This document shows, in pieces, positions 7,449 through 14,537 of a DNA stretch of 17,632 bases. The translations under genes and the position numbers were made by a program. How positions within the stretch are numbered: the stretch's first letter is position 1; each line of letters begins with the position of its first letter. A model generated the notes under the pieces. It was not told the DNA's origin and searched no databases. It was given only the letters and a program-made list of their open reading frames with translations. Source of the stretch: CAYVBN01 sp964538565 (GTDB lineage Bacteria > Pseudomonadota > Alphaproteobacteria > Rhizobiales > Xanthobacteraceae); NCBI GenBank assembly GCA_964538565.1, contig CAZIGW010000289.1:1-17632 (forward strand), read 5' to 3'.

Positions 7449-8430
7449 CACGTTGAAGGTTCTCGTCACCGGCGCAGGCGGCTTCATCGGCAGTCACGTC
7501 GCGGAGCTGTTCCTGCGCGAAGGCCATCAGGTGCGGGCACTCGCCCGCTACAATGGCCGCGGCGATTGGGGCCATCTTGGCGACGTGCCGGCCGAGATCA
7601 GGGACGGCCTGGACGTTCGCCTTGGCGACATCACCGACGCGGCCTTTGTGCGCGACCTCGTTGCCGATTGCGACGTCGTCCTGCATCTCGCAGCACTGAT
7701 TGGAATTCCGTATTCGTACGCCGCGCCGGCCTCCTATATCGCCACGAATGTCGGCGGCACGCTGAACGTCCTCGAAGCGTGCCGTATGGCGCAGACCCCG
7801 CGTATCGTCCTCACCTCGACCAGCGAGGTCTATGGTACGGCCCTCTACACGCCGATCGACGAGCAGCATCCGCTGCAGGCCCAGTCGCCGTATTCGGCGA
7901 GCAAGATCGGCGCCGATAAGTTGGCCGAGTCCTACGTCAACAGCTTCGATCTGCCGGTCGTCACCCTGAGGCCCTTCAACACCTATGGTCCGCGGCAGTC
8001 GGCGCGGGCAATTATCCCGGCCGTCCTGTGCCAGGCATTGGCGGGACGCGACCGAGTCGTCATCGGCAACCCGGCGCCGCGGCGCGACCTGACCTTCGTC
8101 ACCGATACCGCGCGTGCCTTCCTGCTCGCGGCGACCGCGCCGGGCATCGACGGCGAGACGATCCACTTCGGGCAGGGGGCGGCCGTCAGCATGGCCGAGC
8201 TGGCCGATCTCTGCATCGAGGTGGTCGGCTCGAACGCGCGCGTCGAATCCGATCCGCTGCGCTTCCGGCCGGACGGCAGCGAAGTGCAACTTCTGCTGTG
8301 CGACCGCAGCAAGGCGGAGCGCCTGCTCGACTGGACGCCGAAGGTCGGATTGCGCGACGGGTTGCGCCTGACGGCCGACTATCTGGCGCCGCGTCTGTCG
8401 CACTACCGCACCGGCATCTACGTCGTATGA
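7417..8430 (+). CDS. NAD-dependent nucleotide-sugar 4,6-dehydratase, LegB-like (extended SDR)
   Basis: A 337-residue extended short-chain dehydrogenase. It has the NAD loop VTGAGGFIGSH (17-27), HLAAL (90-94), TSTSEVYGT (133-141) with the catalytic Thr/Glu pair, YSASK (159-163, Tyr and Lys) and RPFNTYGPRQSARA (185-198). The RYN-x4-DW signature (44-51) and SEVYGT with PFNTYGPRQSAR are typical of LegB-type 4,6-dehydratases. These give a 4-keto-6-deoxy sugar, the usual substrate of the aminotransferase found two genes on. Start choice is uncertain. The ATG at 7417 overlaps the previous gene by 32 bp and adds 12 residues. A TTG at 7453, 4 nt after the previous stop, would give the family-typical MKVLVTGA start. 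It overlaps the next gene as ATGA. The sugar and nucleotide carried are not certain. Confidence 0.88.
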   Translation: MPPTAAPAGRDTLKVLVTGAGGFIGSHVAELFLREGHQVRALARYNGRGDWGHLGDVPAEIRDGLDVRLGDITDAAFVRDLVADCDVVLHLAALIGIPYSYAAPASYIATNVGGTLNVLEACRMAQTPRIVLTSTSEVYGTALYTPIDEQHPLQAQSPYSASKIGADKLAESYVNSFDLPVVTLRPFNTYGPRQSARAIIPAVLCQALAGRDRVVIGNPAPRRDLTFVTDTARAFLLAATAPGIDGETIHFGQGAAVSMAELADLCIEVVGSNARVESDPLRFRPDGSEVQLLLCDRSKAERLLDWTPKVGLRDGLRLTADYLAPRLSHYRTGIYVV

Positions 8431-9203
8431 ACGAGCCGCTCCCGAGAGATCCGTCCCGAGCGAAACCGGCAGCCGGCTCTGCCTCGGGCCTGCGCGCGGT
8501 CATCCTGGCCGGCGGCAAGGGCGTGCGCCTGCGGCCCTTCACCGCCGTCTTCCCGAAGCCGCTGGTGCCGCTCGGCAACGTGCCCATCCTCGACGTGCTG
8601 CTCGAGCGGTTGCTCGCCTTCGGCGTGACTGATGTGACACTGACGCTCGGGCATCTCGCGGAGCTGATCAAAGCCTATTTCCACGACCGGCACCGGCTTG
8701 CCGATCGCCTGAGGCTCGAATACGTGGTCGAGCAGGAACCGACCGGCACCGCGGGATCGCTCGCCCGCGTGCCGAACCTCAACCGCACGTTCCTGGTGAT
8801 GAATGGCGACCTGCTGACGGATCTCGATCTCGATGCATTGGTGGGATTTCATCGGCGCGAGCATGCCGCGCTGACGATTGCTGCGCACCGTCGCCATGTG
8901 AAGATCGACTTCGGCGTGCTTCAGTTCGACGCCGCCCTGCGCATCAACGGCTATATCGAGAAACCGCAGCACGATTACCACGTCAGTATGGGCATCTACG
9001 TCTATGAGCCGAAGGTGCTCGAGTTCATCGAGCCGGGCCGGTATCTCGATTTTCCCGACCTCGTGCTCAGACTGGTTGCGGCCGGCGAGAAGGTCTGCGC
9101 CTATCCGAGCGATTGCCTGTGGCTCGATATCGGCCGGCCTGACGATTACGCGGCCGCGCAGGAGCTGTTCGCGGACAAACGGAGCGGCCTCGACTGCCGA
9201 TGA
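8427..9203 (+). CDS. Sugar-1-phosphate nucleotidyltransferase
   Basis: A 258-residue NTP_transferase family protein. It has the nucleotide-binding signature ILAGGKGVRLRPFT (26-39), the catalytic or phosphate-binding PKPLVPLG (43-50), and MNGDLLTD (125-132) with metal-binding Asp128. GIYVYEP, FPDLVLRL and LWLDIGRPDDY follow in the usual order. It should join an NTP (UTP, GTP or dTTP) to a sugar-1-phosphate and so feed the dehydratase just upstream. PtmE of Campylobacter, a guanylyltransferase in the legionaminic acid route, belongs to the same superfamily, but the CBS domains it carries are absent here. The first 22 residues are a Pro/Ser/Ala-rich tail. The start is nonetheless supported by the ATGA overlap with the dehydratase stop. 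The 3' end overlaps the aminotransferase as ATGA. Confidence 0.88.
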   Translation: MNEPLPRDPSRAKPAAGSASGLRAVILAGGKGVRLRPFTAVFPKPLVPLGNVPILDVLLERLLAFGVTDVTLTLGHLAELIKAYFHDRHRLADRLRLEYVVEQEPTGTAGSLARVPNLNRTFLVMNGDLLTDLDLDALVGFHRREHAALTIAAHRRHVKIDFGVLQFDAALRINGYIEKPQHDYHVSMGIYVYEPKVLEFIEPGRYLDFPDLVLRLVAAGEKVCAYPSDCLWLDIGRPDDYAAAQELFADKRSGLDCR

Positions 9204-10345
9204 CCGCCTGGGCTATCCCGCTGAGCGACCTCGACTATGGCGAGGAGGAGACGGCGGCGGCCGTGCGCGTGCTGCAGTCGCGCTGGCTGTCGTCCGGCGC
9301 CGAGGTGGCGGCGTTCGAGCGTGAGTTCGCCGACTTCCAGGGGGCCAAGCACGCGATCGCCGTGTCGAGCGCGACCGCCGCCTTGCATCTCGCCTTGCTC
9401 GCGGTCGGTGTCAATGCCGGAGACGAGGTCGTCCAGCCGGCGATCAATTTCGTCGCCGCCGCCAACATGACCGTCGCTTGCGGCGCCCGTCCGGTATTCG
9501 CCGACATCATCGGTCCGCTTGAACCGACCATCGACCCCACGCAGGTCGAGCGGCTGATTTCGGACAAAACCAAGGCGATCGTGGTCATGCACTATGGCGG
9601 CAATCTGTGCCGCATGGCCGAACTCGTCGGCCTCGCCCGCGCCCGCGGCATTGCTCTGGTCGAAGATTCCTGCCACGCCCTCGGCGCCGCTTATGTGCCG
9701 CCCGCCGGCCATGCCGCCGACGGGCTCAAGGCCGGAAGCATCGGCGCGATCGGCACGTTCTCGTTCTTCGCCAACAAGAATCTGCCGACCGGCGAGGGCG
9801 GCATGCTGGTGACGAACGACGACGCGTTCGCGGACGCGACGCGTGCCATGCGCTCGCACGGCATGACCAGCATGAGCTGGGACCGCTATCGCGGCCGGGC
9901 GCGGAGCTACGAGGTGTCTCGGCACGGGTTCAATTACCGGCTCGACGAAATTCGTGCCGCGCTCGGCCGGGCGCAACTCGCCAAGTTGCCGCGGCACAAC
10001 GCGCGACGTCGCGCGTTGCTGCACGCCTATCGGCGATATCTCGCCGGCAACACTTGGGCCATCCCTTTCGCGGCGGAGATCGAGCGTTCCGGCGCGCACC
10101 TGATGGTCGCGGTGGCGCCGGAGGCGGCGACGCGCGAGCGGGCGATTGCGGCACTGAGCGACGCCCGCATCCAGAGCAGCCTGCACTATCCGTGCATCGC
10201 CGACTTCGCGGCGTTCGCGGGGATGCGCGCCGGCGATCTGGCCAGGTCGCGGGATTTCCAGGCGCGCGCCCTGACACTGCCGCTCTATCCGACAATGACC
10301 GAGGACGATGTGGCGCGCGTCTGCGCCGTGCTGGCGCTCGCCTGA
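9200..10345 (+). CDS. DegT/DnrJ/EryC1/StrS family sugar aminotransferase
   Basis: A 381-residue PLP enzyme of the normal family length. SSATAALHLALLAVG (56-70) carries the phosphate-binding region. VEDSCHALGA (154-163) contains Asp156, expected to pair with the pyridine nitrogen. FFANKNLPTGEGG (189-201) contains Lys193, the likely Schiff-base lysine. NYRLDEIRAALG (near 247) is also conserved. It should transfer an amino group from glutamate to the 4-keto (or 3-keto) sugar made by the adjacent dehydratase. The VVMHYGG stretch (128-134) is shared by a polysaccharide-locus subgroup, and the protein does not look closest to LegC itself. The ATG at 9200 overlaps the nucleotidyltransferase stop as ATGA. 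The three genes 7417-10345 form a coupled nucleotide-sugar cassette. No acetyl- or formyltransferase for the new amine is seen. Confidence 0.92.
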   Translation: MTAWAIPLSDLDYGEEETAAAVRVLQSRWLSSGAEVAAFEREFADFQGAKHAIAVSSATAALHLALLAVGVNAGDEVVQPAINFVAAANMTVACGARPVFADIIGPLEPTIDPTQVERLISDKTKAIVVMHYGGNLCRMAELVGLARARGIALVEDSCHALGAAYVPPAGHAADGLKAGSIGAIGTFSFFANKNLPTGEGGMLVTNDDAFADATRAMRSHGMTSMSWDRYRGRARSYEVSRHGFNYRLDEIRAALGRAQLAKLPRHNARRRALLHAYRRYLAGNTWAIPFAAEIERSGAHLMVAVAPEAATRERAIAALSDARIQSSLHYPCIADFAAFAGMRAGDLARSRDFQARALTLPLYPTMTEDDVARVCAVLALA

Positions 10346-10361
10346 TGATGGTCTCAGCCAG

Positions 10362-11561
10362 ATGAGAGTCCTTCTGGTCGGTGATTTCGGCGCGGTCCAC
10401 AGCCGGCGTTATTGCGAGCTGATCGCGCTCGCGGGCTGCGAGGTCGTGCTGCTCGATCGGCGGGCCAGGCGGACCTTCGAACGCCGGCACGAGCGGCACC
10501 ATCATTGGCCAGCGGCGGCGGGTGCGCTGACGCGCTGGCTCGGCGGTTCGGTGCAGCGGGCGATCGCCAAGGCCGCGGTGGCGGTGCAGTTGCGGGCGCT
10601 GCTCGCGCGGATCGAACCCGACATCGTCCACGTGCAATGGTTCGACGAATTGCCTCTCGTGTTTGCGGACATCGCGCCGCGTTTGCCGCGCGTGGTGACC
10701 GCCTGGGGCACCGATGTGAACGGGCTGCCGAAGCTGCGCGATCGCCGCGCCCGCGCGCGCCTCGTCGCGGCGGTGGCGGCGACCGACCTCGTGATCGCCG
10801 ACGCACAGGCCATCATCGATACGCTTGCCGCCGAGACAGGCGTGCCGTTCGCGTCGGCGCTGCTGCCGATCGGTATCGACACCGCGCTCTTCGCGCCGGG
10901 GCGGGCGGACGAGGCCGCGCGGTGGCGACGTGAGCTCGGCATTCCGGACCGCGCCCGGGTGCTGTTGTCGGCGCGGGCCTTCCGCGCCAACTACCGGCAT
11001 GAGCTAGCTCTGCAGGCGGTGAAAGCCCTGGCCGAGGACGGCCTCACCGACCTTTGTCTCGTCCTGAAGCAATATGACGACCGTCCGGACGGCTATCGCG
11101 CCTACATCGATGGCCTCGTCGCCGAACTCGGGCTTGGGTCCTGTGTCCGGATCGTCTCCGAATGCGCCTATGATCGCCTGCCGGGGCTGTACGCGATGGC
11201 GGACTTGGTTCTGAACATGCCGGTCGCCGACGGCTTTCCGGTAACCTTCCTCGAGAGCTGTGCATGCGCGGTGCCGGTCGTGACGACTTGGCAGCCGGCC
11301 TACGAAGGCTCCGAGATCAGTCGCTATTTGATTTCTGCCGAGCCGAGCGCCGGCGCGTTGGCGGCGGCCATCGCGCAGACCTTGCGCGACAGCGATCGAA
11401 TGGCGCTGCGCGCGCGGCAGGCGCGCGCCGCGGTCGTCCGTCACTACGATCAGCGCGTGATCGCGACGCGGCTGCGTGGCCTGTATGAAGGCCTGTCGCG
11501 CCGGCGGGTGTCGGCATCGCCGCCGGCTGCCGCCGACGCCCAGCAGGTTTCGGCCGAATGA
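10362..11561 (+). CDS. Glycosyltransferase, family 4-like (GT-B fold)
   Basis: A 399-residue GT-B glycosyltransferase. The N-terminal half starts MRVLLVGDFGAVHSRRY and holds IVHVQWF (88-94) and TAWGTDVNGLPK (113-124). The C-terminal half shows the nucleotide-sugar site as DGFPVTFLESCACAVPVV (290-307), an E-x7-E-like motif in which the first acid is Asp290 and the second Glu298. SARAFRANYRHE (203-214) replaces the usual GR-x4-K phosphate-contact segment. The start at 10362 gives the correct N-terminus; an open frame reaches back to 10308 inside the aminotransferase and is rejected. The ATGATG at 10345 is in another frame. The gap after the aminotransferase stop is 16 nt with no strong Shine-Dalgarno sequence. 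The last 20 residues are a disordered Ala/Ser/Pro tail. The donor and acceptor are unknown. Confidence 0.85.
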   Translation: MRVLLVGDFGAVHSRRYCELIALAGCEVVLLDRRARRTFERRHERHHHWPAAAGALTRWLGGSVQRAIAKAAVAVQLRALLARIEPDIVHVQWFDELPLVFADIAPRLPRVVTAWGTDVNGLPKLRDRRARARLVAAVAATDLVIADAQAIIDTLAAETGVPFASALLPIGIDTALFAPGRADEAARWRRELGIPDRARVLLSARAFRANYRHELALQAVKALAEDGLTDLCLVLKQYDDRPDGYRAYIDGLVAELGLGSCVRIVSECAYDRLPGLYAMADLVLNMPVADGFPVTFLESCACAVPVVTTWQPAYEGSEISRYLISAEPSAGALAAAIAQTLRDSDRMALRARQARAAVVRHYDQRVIATRLRGLYEGLSRRRVSASPPAAADAQQVSAE

Positions 11562-12604
11562 GCGAGGTCGTGGCGTTCGCCCGGTTGCCGACGATCTCGG
11601 TCGTCGTTCCATGCTACAACGGCGCGCGCTGGCTTGGCCGCGCCATCGGCAGCGCACTGAACCAGAACTATCCCGCGCTCGAGGTCATCGTCGTCGACGA
11701 TGGCTCGACCGACGACAGCGTCGCCGTCGCCGGGGCTTTTGTGCCGCAGGTGCGGGTGGAGCGGCGCCCGCACGCCGGCGCCTGCGCCGCACGCAATCAC
11801 GGTGCGTCCGTCGCCAAGGGCGATCTCCTGCTGTTCCTCGACGCCGACGACGAATTGCTGCCGGACGCCCTGCAGTGTCTTTATGCCGCAATGAAGGAAG
11901 GGCTCGCCGATGCCGCCTTCGGCGACACACGGATCATCGACGAGGAAGGTCGTTTCGTGCGCGAGCAGGTGCGCCGGGGCTGCGAGCCGGATGCGCTGGA
12001 CGAGTTCGTCTACGGCGGCGGCACGCCGGCGGTCTGCACGCTCGTCAGGCGGCGGTCCGACATTGCATGGGACGAGGACCTGCCGAGCGCGCAGGAGTTC
12101 GACTATTTCATGCGTCGCGCGATCGCCGGCGACCGGTTCGTGCACATCGCGAAAGTCGTTCTGGCGGTGCGCGAGCATGCAAGCCCGAACAGAATATCGG
12201 TCAAAGCCGCGCCGGACCGCATTCTGGTGATGGGCGACTGCTGGCACCGGTTCGAGCGGCTGCTGCACGACTCCGGGAAGTTGACCATCGACCGTGCCGC
12301 GCTGGTTGCATACGGATTCATGGGCATTGCGGTCGGTTGTTATCTGGAAGGTCACTGGCGCGCGGCGGCCAACTACGATCGACGCGTGTCGCGACGACTA
12401 CTGCGGCGCACGCCTCACTTTAGATGGTGGAGCCGGCAGGGCCTCTATGTCCTCGGCGGCTATAGGCCTTACGCGTGGTCCATGACGGCGCGCTTCAAGG
12501 CCGGGCACATCGCACGACGTCTCGTGCCGTCGCGGTGGATCGCCGCGGGCAGGATGCTCGCGCGCCGCAACGGCGAGCCCGGTCTGCGATCGCAATGCGA
12601 ATGA
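11558..12604 (+). CDS. Family 2 glycosyltransferase (GT-A fold)
   Basis: A 348-residue GT2 enzyme. Conserved points are ISVVVPCYNGARWL (13-26), VIVVDDGSTDDS (43-54), ACAARNHG (75-82), metal-binding FLDADDELLPD (93-103) and SAQEFDYFMRR (177-187), where an acidic pair should supply the catalytic base. The catalytic domain ends near 215. The remaining 130 residues are basic and partly helical, perhaps for membrane contact. No transmembrane segment is evident. Its start overlaps the upstream GT4 stop as ATGA, and its end overlaps the FkbM methyltransferase start in the same way, so it sits inside a coupled block. It should add one sugar of the repeat unit. The specificity cannot be told from the sequence. 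Confidence 0.9.
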   Translation: MSEVVAFARLPTISVVVPCYNGARWLGRAIGSALNQNYPALEVIVVDDGSTDDSVAVAGAFVPQVRVERRPHAGACAARNHGASVAKGDLLLFLDADDELLPDALQCLYAAMKEGLADAAFGDTRIIDEEGRFVREQVRRGCEPDALDEFVYGGGTPAVCTLVRRRSDIAWDEDLPSAQEFDYFMRRAIAGDRFVHIAKVVLAVREHASPNRISVKAAPDRILVMGDCWHRFERLLHDSGKLTIDRAALVAYGFMGIAVGCYLEGHWRAAANYDRRVSRRLLRRTPHFRWWSRQGLYVLGGYRPYAWSMTARFKAGHIARRLVPSRWIAAGRMLARRNGEPGLRSQCE

Positions 12605-13521
12605 ACGAGCCGGCCGGCGCGAACCTTGGGCTCTCCCGGACATGGCCGCAGAGCCTGGAGCCCGCGCCGACCGCAGACGCCGGCGAACTGACGATCGGAA
12701 GAGTGCGGCAGAGGGCCTTCGACCGCATGTTCGTCGCCTATGCGCGGGCCGGCGAGCATCCGCTTAAGCAGCGGATCCTGCATCTCCTGCTGCGCCTTTC
12801 GCGCCGGCGTCGCATCGTCGCCTGGTGCGAGCCCGGCTGGATGTCGCTCGATCCGACCGAGTACATCCAATCGAAACTGTTGATGAGCTGGGCCTTCGAG
12901 CCGAAGACCCGCGCCCGCGTCGCCGCCTTCCTGAGAACAGGCGACGTCTTCATCGATGTGGGCGCCAATATCGGGATCTATTCGATTCTCGCCGCAAGCC
13001 GGGGCGCGCACGTCGTCGCCATCGAGCCCCATCCGCAGATTTGCGCCGAGCTGATGGAGAACCTGTCGCTGAACGGCTTGGAGCGGGCCGTGCACGTCGT
13101 CAGTTGCGCTGCCGGCGAGCGGCCGACGAGCGTGCCGTTCGGCCGAGCCTATCCCGACAATGGCGGCAGTTCGCGTCAGGTGCCGGCGCAGGCCAGCGCG
13201 TTGCTTGTGCCGGTGATGCCGCTGGCGGGCATCCTCGCCACCCTGGCCGTGGAGAAGGTGCGGCTGATCAAGATCGACGTCGAGGGTGCCGAACTGGAGG
13301 TCGTGCAAGGTCTGTTCGGCGCCGGTGCACGCCGGCCGCCGGACGCCATCGTGCTCGAATACATCCCTACGCACTTTTCGTATGCACGAGCCGGACGCAG
13401 TCCCATCACCTATCTCGAACAGTTGGGATACGCGATCGAGACCATCGACGGCGCGCCTTATCGGGAAGGCGAGGTCGCCGACGAGGGCAACCTCTGGGCC
13501 CGCCGCGTCGGCGCGGACTAG
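12601..13521 (+). CDS. FkbM family methyltransferase
   Basis: A 306-residue protein with a FkbM-type methyltransferase domain. Motif I is FIDVGANIGIYS (117-128), followed by VVAIEPHP (138-145) and ENLSLNGL (153-160). The FkbM signature LIKIDVEGAELEVVQG is at 222-237. About 30 variable residues precede a helical basic segment (31-75). The family usually forms O-methyl ethers on sugars or lipids, so O-methylation of a glycan residue is the best guess. The start is ATG 12601, which overlaps the previous stop as ATGA. ATG 12595, two codons earlier, is equally open. A longer frame from 12475 lies inside the GT2 gene and is rejected. The next gene starts 20 nt downstream. Confidence 0.9.
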   Translation: MNEPAGANLGLSRTWPQSLEPAPTADAGELTIGRVRQRAFDRMFVAYARAGEHPLKQRILHLLLRLSRRRRIVAWCEPGWMSLDPTEYIQSKLLMSWAFEPKTRARVAAFLRTGDVFIDVGANIGIYSILAASRGAHVVAIEPHPQICAELMENLSLNGLERAVHVVSCAAGERPTSVPFGRAYPDNGGSSRQVPAQASALLVPVMPLAGILATLAVEKVRLIKIDVEGAELEVVQGLFGAGARRPPDAIVLEYIPTHFSYARAGRSPITYLEQLGYAIETIDGAPYREGEVADEGNLWARRVGAD

Positions 13522-13541
13522 GGCCGAAAGCGGGACTGTGC

Positions 13542-14537
13542 ATGCCGAAGCCTCTCGTCAGCGTCGTGATCCCCGCGTACAACGCGGAGCAATGGATCGT
13601 CGAAACGCTGCGCTCGGTGTTCGCGCAAGGTCTGGCTCAGCAATGTTTCGAGATCGTCGTCGTCGACAATGGCTCGTCCGACGCCACCGCGCGCCTGGTC
13701 GCGCGCGAATTGTCCGCCTGCGGCGGGTTCGGACGATTGATCGATGAGCCACTGCGCGGCCCGGCCTCGGCGCGGAACGCCGGACTGGCGCATGGCAGCG
13801 GGGATTGGGTCCAATTCCTCGACGCCGACGATCTCATCCATCCCGACAAGCTGCAGCGGCAGATCGATTTTGCCGTGCGGGCTGCCGACGACGTCGCCGT
13901 CGTGTATTCGGCCTGGGCGCCGCTGCACCAGGCGGCCGACGGCCGATGGCTGGCCGGGCCGGCGCAATGCCCGCGATTGACAACCGAGACGAAGGCCTCG
14001 TTGCTGGGATCATTGATCGAGACAGACGGCTTCATCCCAACTGGCAGCCAATTGTTCCGGCGCGCGTGGCTCCAGCGCGTGTGCGGCTACCGCGACGTCG
14101 GCCTGATCGAGGACGTCGATCTCTATCTTCGCCTCGCCGCGGCCGGCGCTGCCTTCGCGCACTGCCGGTCGGCGGAGCCACTGTTCTTCTATCGGCGCCA
14201 TGCCGCTGGCAGCCTGTCGACGGCGAGCGGGCTCGCCTTCGCCCGCGGCGTGATGCGCAACGCGATCTTCGTCGAGCAATGGGCGCGCGAGTCCGGCGCG
14301 CTGAAGCCGCCGCTGCTCGAATCCCTGGTCGGAAGTTATTCGTACTGCGCGCGGGCGTTGGCGGGAGAAGACTGGAGCGATTTCGAAGAGGTCGTACGCC
14401 GCCTCGAGGCGTTGACAGGCCGTGTTCGTCCGTCGCGTCCGCGATCGCTGGCCTTGCTGTCGCGCCTCATCGGCTACCGCACGGCGGAGCGCACCGCCGT
14501 GGCGTGGCGCGCGCTGAAGGGCGTAAGCGGGCTGTGA
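13542..14537 (+). CDS. Family 2 glycosyltransferase (GT-A fold)
   Basis: A 331-residue GT2 enzyme with VSVVIPAYNAEQWI (6-19), IVVVDNGSSDAT (38-49), GPASARNAG (73-81), metal-binding FLDADDLIHPDK (92-103), a GSQLFRR acceptor-side strand (168-174) and GLIEDVDLYLRL (187-198) with the likely catalytic acids. FFYRRHAAGSLST (215-227) parallels the FYRRHGG stretch of the fusion protein at 5901, so these two belong to one GT2 subgroup. GGGA-like GCGGGA lies about 6 nt before the ATG and may serve as the Shine-Dalgarno sequence. A longer frame from 12825 overlaps the FkbM gene and is rejected. The end overlaps the next GT4 as GTGA. The substrate is unknown. Confidence 0.9.
   Translation: MPKPLVSVVIPAYNAEQWIVETLRSVFAQGLAQQCFEIVVVDNGSSDATARLVARELSACGGFGRLIDEPLRGPASARNAGLAHGSGDWVQFLDADDLIHPDKLQRQIDFAVRAADDVAVVYSAWAPLHQAADGRWLAGPAQCPRLTTETKASLLGSLIETDGFIPTGSQLFRRAWLQRVCGYRDVGLIEDVDLYLRLAAAGAAFAHCRSAEPLFFYRRHAAGSLSTASGLAFARGVMRNAIFVEQWARESGALKPPLLESLVGSYSYCARALAGEDWSDFEEVVRRLEALTGRVRPSRPRSLALLSRLIGYRTAERTAVAWRALKGVSGL

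Noticed and set aside
7258..8403. Antisense open frame (381 codons) opposite the dehydratase
   Set aside because: GC-rich shadow; the sense frame carries the complete SDR motif set.
7417..10345. Complete legionaminic or pseudaminic acid pathway
   Set aside because: Only LegB-like, nucleotidyltransferase and aminotransferase steps are present; no sialic-acid-type synthase, CMP-transferase, hydrolase or acetyltransferase is in the window.
9146..11000. Two antisense open frames (346 and 356 codons) opposite the aminotransferase and GT4
   Set aside because: Arg/Pro/Ala-rich without motifs; both overlap well-supported sense genes.
6187..13835. Near-identical nucleotide stretch CTCGACGCCGACGA at about 6187, 11839 and 13819
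   Set aside because: It encodes the conserved LDADD motif in three GT2 domains; codon bias explains the sequence identity, so it is not a mobile or recombination repeat.
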